Assembly (NCBI RefSeq): GCF_030811685.1
Contig: NZ_JAUSRF010000003.1
Span: 248,001-312,000 of the forward strand
Direction: 5' to 3'
Length of the DNA: 64,000 nucleotides
Origin: Neorhizobium huautlense
GTDB taxonomy: Bacteria > Pseudomonadota > Alphaproteobacteria > Rhizobiales > Rhizobiaceae
Part shown: piece after piece, positions 61,121 to 64,000 of the stretch
Layout of the letters: each line of letters begins with the position of its first letter
Position numbering within the stretch: the stretch's first letter is position 1
Notes under the pieces: model-generated
The model's input: the letters and a program-made list of their open reading frames with translations, nothing else
What the model was told of the DNA's origin: nothing
Databases searched by the model: none
Position numbers and translations under genes: made by a program

Positions 61121-62944
61121 ATGCAGCGCCCTTTTTCCGATCCGACCGAAGCGCTTGAAACCGTCTGGGGTTACAAGTCTTTTCGCGGGCAGCAGGAAGA
61201 GGTCATCCGCACCGTCTTGCAGGGGCGCGACGCGCTCGTGCTGTTTCCGACCGGCAAGGGCAAATCGCTCTGCTTCCAGATCCCGGCACTCTGCCTCGAT
61301 GGCCTGAGCATTGTCGTTTCGCCTCTTGTGGCGTTGATGCATGATCAGGTGGAGGACCTGAAGGCACTCGGTGTCGCCGCCGCCTGCCTTTCGTCCGCCC
61401 AGAGCGACGAGCAGAATGCGGAGGTGCGGCGGCGACTGCATGCAGGCGAACTGAAGCTGCTTTATGTGACGCCTGAGCGCATCGTCCTGCCATCGTTCCA
61501 GAACATGCTTGGTCGCACAACGGTGTCGCTGATCTGCGTGGACGAATGTCACTGCGTCAGCACGTGGGGCAACAATTTTCGCAAGGATTATCTGGCACTC
61601 GGAACGCTGAAAACGCTGTTCCCCGGTGTGCCGCGCATTGCATTGACCGCGACCGCCGATCCGCACACGCGCGAGGATATTATCCGTCTTCTGGACCTTG
61701 GCGATGCCAAGGTTTTCGTCGACAGCTTTGATCGCCCCAATATCTATTACGAAATCGTCGAACGCTCGAACGGACGCCAGCAACTGCTTGAGTTCCTGAA
61801 CAAATTCGAGGGCGAGAGTGGTATTGTCTACTGCCTTTCACGTAACAAGGTAGAAGAAACCTGCAACTGGCTGAACGAACAGGGTTTTCGAGCACGTTAT
61901 TACCATGCGCGCATGGAGCCCGAACTGAAGGCGGAGGTTCAGGAAGCGTTCCGCATGGAAGAAGGGCTTTGCCTCGTCGCCACCGTCGCTTTCGGCATGG
62001 GCATCAACAAGCCCAATGTCCGTTATGTCGCGCATCTTGACCTGCCGGCCTCCGTGGAAGGGTATTATCAGGAGACCGGCCGCGCCGGCCGCGACGGCCT
62101 GCCGTCATCGACCTTCATGACCTACAGCATGCAGGATATCGTCCAGCGGCACCGGATGATCGAGGAAAATGCGGAATCCTCCGACGAGACCAAACGCATC
62201 GAGCGCGCCAAGCTGAACGCGCTTCTGGCAATCTGCGAAACCGCCGGCTGCCGCCGCACCGCCATCCTGTCGCATTTCGGCGAGCGTTTTAGCCAGCGCT
62301 GCGGCAATTGCGATACCTGCCGACAGCCGGTTGAACAGTGGGACGGCACCGATGCGGCGATCAAGGCGCTGGCGGCAGTCTACCGCACCGGCGAGCGTTT
62401 CGGCACAGGCCATCTGATCGACGTCCTGATCGGCAAGGAGACGGAGAAGACGCAGAAATTCGGCCACACGGCGTTTCCGGTTTTTGGTGCGGGGCGCGAA
62501 CATTCCGTGCAGACATGGCAGTCGGTGTTCCGGCAGTTGCTGGCCTTCGACCATATCGGTATCGACCACGGCAATTACGGCGCTGTGGTCCTGCGCGAAA
62601 GCGCTGCCGATGTGTTCAAGAAACGCTGTCAGGTGATTTTCCGCAAGGACAAGACGCGGGCCGACCGCAAGGCGGCGAGGGCATCAGGTTCGAGTTCCGG
62701 TGCCAACAGCCGGGCGGGACTTTCGGAGGTCGAAGCCGTTCTCTTCGAGCGCCTGCGAAAACTGCGTCTGGAAATCGCCAAGGATGCCGGTATCGCGCCC
62801 TACATGGTCTTTCCGGATACGACGCTGGTGGCATTCGCGCGCGAGCGGCCATCCAGCGAACGCGAGATGCTTGGCATTGCCGGTGTGGGCGATACCAAGT
62901 TCAAACGTTATGGCGACATGTTTCTGGAAGCCATCGCTGACTGA
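61121..62944 (+). CDS. recQ: RecQ-family DNA helicase with DECH box
   Basis: The 607-residue protein has the RecQ plan: helicase domains with Walker A F-P-T-G-K-G-K-S (42-49), motif II D-E-C-H (141-144), zinc-binding cysteines 377, 394, 397 and 400 (C-G-N-C-D-T-C), and an HRDC domain at about 530-607. Typical RecQ has M-P-T-G-G-G-K-S and D-E-A-H followed by S-Q-W-G-H-D-F-R; here it is S-T-W-G-N-N-F-R, so this is a divergent form, possibly a second RecQ paralogue. Its 3' end overlaps the convergent glycosyltransferase gene by 37 bases. Confidence 0.85.
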   Translation: MQRPFSDPTEALETVWGYKSFRGQQEEVIRTVLQGRDALVLFPTGKGKSLCFQIPALCLDGLSIVVSPLVALMHDQVEDLKALGVAAACLSSAQSDEQNAEVRRRLHAGELKLLYVTPERIVLPSFQNMLGRTTVSLICVDECHCVSTWGNNFRKDYLALGTLKTLFPGVPRIALTATADPHTREDIIRLLDLGDAKVFVDSFDRPNIYYEIVERSNGRQQLLEFLNKFEGESGIVYCLSRNKVEETCNWLNEQGFRARYYHARMEPELKAEVQEAFRMEEGLCLVATVAFGMGINKPNVRYVAHLDLPASVEGYYQETGRAGRDGLPSSTFMTYSMQDIVQRHRMIEENAESSDETKRIERAKLNALLAICETAGCRRTAILSHFGERFSQRCGNCDTCRQPVEQWDGTDAAIKALAAVYRTGERFGTGHLIDVLIGKETEKTQKFGHTAFPVFGAGREHSVQTWQSVFRQLLAFDHIGIDHGNYGAVVLRESAADVFKKRCQVIFRKDKTRADRKAARASGSSSGANSRAGLSEVEAVLFERLRKLRLEIAKDAGIAPYMVFPDTTLVAFARERPSSEREMLGIAGVGDTKFKRYGDMFLEAIAD

Positions 62945-63852
62945 GCTTGTAGCTTGCCCATGCGGTTGCGCAGGCCGTGCCAGATGCCGAGCGTCATCAT
63001 CCTGGCTTGCTGGCGGCGATCCTCGGCGACAATACTGAAAAAGGCGAATTGCTTCAGCAGGCGATAAAGCAGGATTACCCGCCATGCCGTCGAAATCCAA
63101 GGGCGACGACACAGCCACAGCGCATTGCGGAAATGATAATAGTGTCGCAGGGCACTGTGCACCGGAATGCGCCGTCCCCGGAATGAAAACCATTCATCGC
63201 CGAGCGAGTGCTGCATCTTTGCCGTATAGACCCCGAAAGAGTTCATGCCGAGCATTTGTGCGCGCAGACCCCATTCGATATCCACGTAATCGATGAACAT
63301 CGCCTCTTCCATGAGGCCGACCCTTGCAAAGGCCTCGGCCGGGATCAGGCATCCTGACGCGATGAGAAAGTCGGCTTCAGCCATGTCATTTTCCGAAGAC
63401 ATCGGTCGACGTGCGATGGAAAGACCCTTGCGGTAGACAAAAGGGGCTACCTCGCCTTGCCGTTCGTCCGTATAACTGGGGCCGACCGCCGCGACGCGTT
63501 TTCCGGACGCCTGCAATCGCTCTAGCGCCAGCAACAGGTGCTGCACCATATCCGGCGCCGGTATGCTGTCCTGATCCAACAACAAGACATGCGTTGCGCC
63601 ACCGGTAAGCATATGTTGGATGCCGACATTCTGTGCATGCGCGATGCCGTGGTTGTCACCAAGGTTTTCCGTGGCGACGCGCAGTTCAGGCGACAATGAA
63701 GGCAGGTCTGTCGCAACGCCATTGTTGACGATCAGGAGTTCGGAAACCTGCGGCCTTATCGCTTCGATGAGTTCGAGCAACGCCTGATGATCCGGCTTGT
63801 AGCTAACAATCACCCCGGCGATGCGGACCTCAGCGGCAGAATTTCCGTTCAT
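62908..63852 (-). CDS. Family 2 glycosyltransferase, rhamnosyltransferase-like
   Basis: The 314-residue protein has a GT-A fold with G-V-I-V-S-Y-K-P, L-L-I-V-N-N-G and L-L-L-D-Q-D-S (the metal-binding D-x-D-like motif) and E-D-R-R-Q-Q-A-R near the end. It resembles dTDP-rhamnosyltransferases of polysaccharide synthesis. Its start overlaps the stop codon of the upstream epimerase gene (ATGA), so it is probably in a surface polysaccharide operon that continues beyond the window. Confidence 0.85.
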   Translation of the reverse strand: MNGNSAAEVRIAGVIVSYKPDHQALLELIEAIRPQVSELLIVNNGVATDLPSLSPELRVATENLGDNHGIAHAQNVGIQHMLTGGATHVLLLDQDSIPAPDMVQHLLLALERLQASGKRVAAVGPSYTDERQGEVAPFVYRKGLSIARRPMSSENDMAEADFLIASGCLIPAEAFARVGLMEEAMFIDYVDIEWGLRAQMLGMNSFGVYTAKMQHSLGDEWFSFRGRRIPVHSALRHYYHFRNALWLCRRPWISTAWRVILLYRLLKQFAFFSIVAEDRRQQARMMTLGIWHGLRNRMGKLQAQSAMASRNMSP

Positions 63853-64000
63853 TTCAACTGTCGTTTCAGGGTCGCGACCATCCGGTCGAGGGCCTCCTGA
63901 ACCGAATATCGCGGTTTCCAGCCGGTGTCTGCCTTCAGCCGCGCGATATCCAGCACATTGGCCGGAATGTCGAACGAACGGCCCTTTACGTAGGACACGT
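63849..64000 (-). CDS. Nucleotide-sugar epimerase, 3' end only (partial)
   Basis: The last 49 codons are visible on the minus strand. They read V-S-Y-V-K-G-R-S-F-D-I-P-A-N-V-L-D-I, then L-K-A-D-T-G-W-K-P-R, the usual C-terminal part of extended SDR epimerases such as UDP-glucose 4-epimerase. The exact sugar is unclear. The gene is cut by the window edge. Confidence 0.7.
   Translation of the reverse strand, partial: VSYVKGRSFDIPANVLDIARLKADTGWKPRYSVQEALDRMVATLKRQLK

Noticed and set aside
1-64000. CRISPR arrays, tRNA or rRNA genes, insertion sequences, prophage genes
   Set aside because: No regularly spaced repeats, no cloverleaf or rRNA sequence that I can recognise, and no transposase or integrase among the coding regions.

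Overview
The window reads as a chromosomal or chromid segment of a Rhizobiaceae bacterium close to Agrobacterium/Rhizobium (inference). The reasons are the GC-rich third codon positions, many ABC importers of rhizobial type, the gene order phnF<>phnGHIJKL-hexapeptide transferase-phnCDE-phnMN, a perfect PHO box of rhizobial form, and rhizobial-type palindromic intergenic repeats. There is no tRNA, rRNA, insertion sequence, phage gene or CRISPR array that I can recognise. Almost the whole window is catabolic and transport genes.

Layout. (1) 1-11190: a peptide and D-amino-acid block with a DmpA-type aminopeptidase, a D-amino-acid transaminase, a LysR regulator, a D-aminopeptidase-like serine hydrolase, a complete dipeptide-type ABC importer, and a divergent M19 dipeptidase. 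(2) 11197-21823: a complete carbon-phosphorus lyase locus (phnF divergent from phnGHIJKL, a hexapeptide acetyltransferase, phnCDE, phnMN). A PHO box and a palindrome that fits a PhnF operator lie in front of phnG. The transporter ATPase gene phnC carries a frameshift. (3) 21916-25999: an iron(III)-type ABC importer (ATPase, binding protein, fused permease), with a large palindromic repeat between binding protein and permease. (4) 26004-36891: a GntR regulator divergent from a sugar ABC importer and a non-phosphorylative L-fucose-type oxidative pathway: aldose dehydrogenase, lactonase, mutarotase, short-chain dehydrogenase, diketo acid hydrolase, L-fuconate dehydratase, and a second FAH-fold enzyme of the keto-deoxy-pentonate dehydratase type. 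(5) 36947-37608: a VapBC toxin-antitoxin pair. (6) 37651-42424: uxaA, an L-galactonate dehydrogenase-like gene and a short uxaB-like gene, divergent from a GntR regulator with two winged helices. (7) 42441-46855: a promoter carrying a FUR-family-like box, a cobalamin riboswitch, a possible 28-codon leader, a siderophore/cobalamin-type ABC importer, pseudoazurin and a His-rich cupin. (8) 46902-59226: sugar-acid and pectin genes (L-idonate dehydrogenase-like, galactonate dehydratase, uxaC, GH105, GH28, an oligosaccharide ABC importer), divergent from an AraC regulator. (9) 59249-64000: a FAD dehydrogenase, a variant RecQ helicase, a family 2 glycosyltransferase and the 3' end of a nucleotide-sugar epimerase.

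How the genes work together. Pectin fragments imported by region 8 can be cut by GH105 and GH28 enzymes to galacturonate. UxaC, the UxaB-like reductase and UxaA then take it to 2-keto-3-deoxygluconate. The L-galactonate dehydrogenase-like enzyme feeds the same tagaturonate node. The fucose block should yield pyruvate and lactate from L-fucose, and its extra FAH enzyme suggests a branch for D-arabinose. The phn block frees phosphate from phosphonates under phosphate starvation. The most unusual piece is region 7, where B12 sensing, a possible metal-repressor box, a copper protein and a His-rich cupin sit in one transcription unit.

Limits: no database search was possible. Start codons were chosen from ribosome-binding sites, overlaps and family N-termini. 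Substrate assignments for ABC importers are inferences from gene context.
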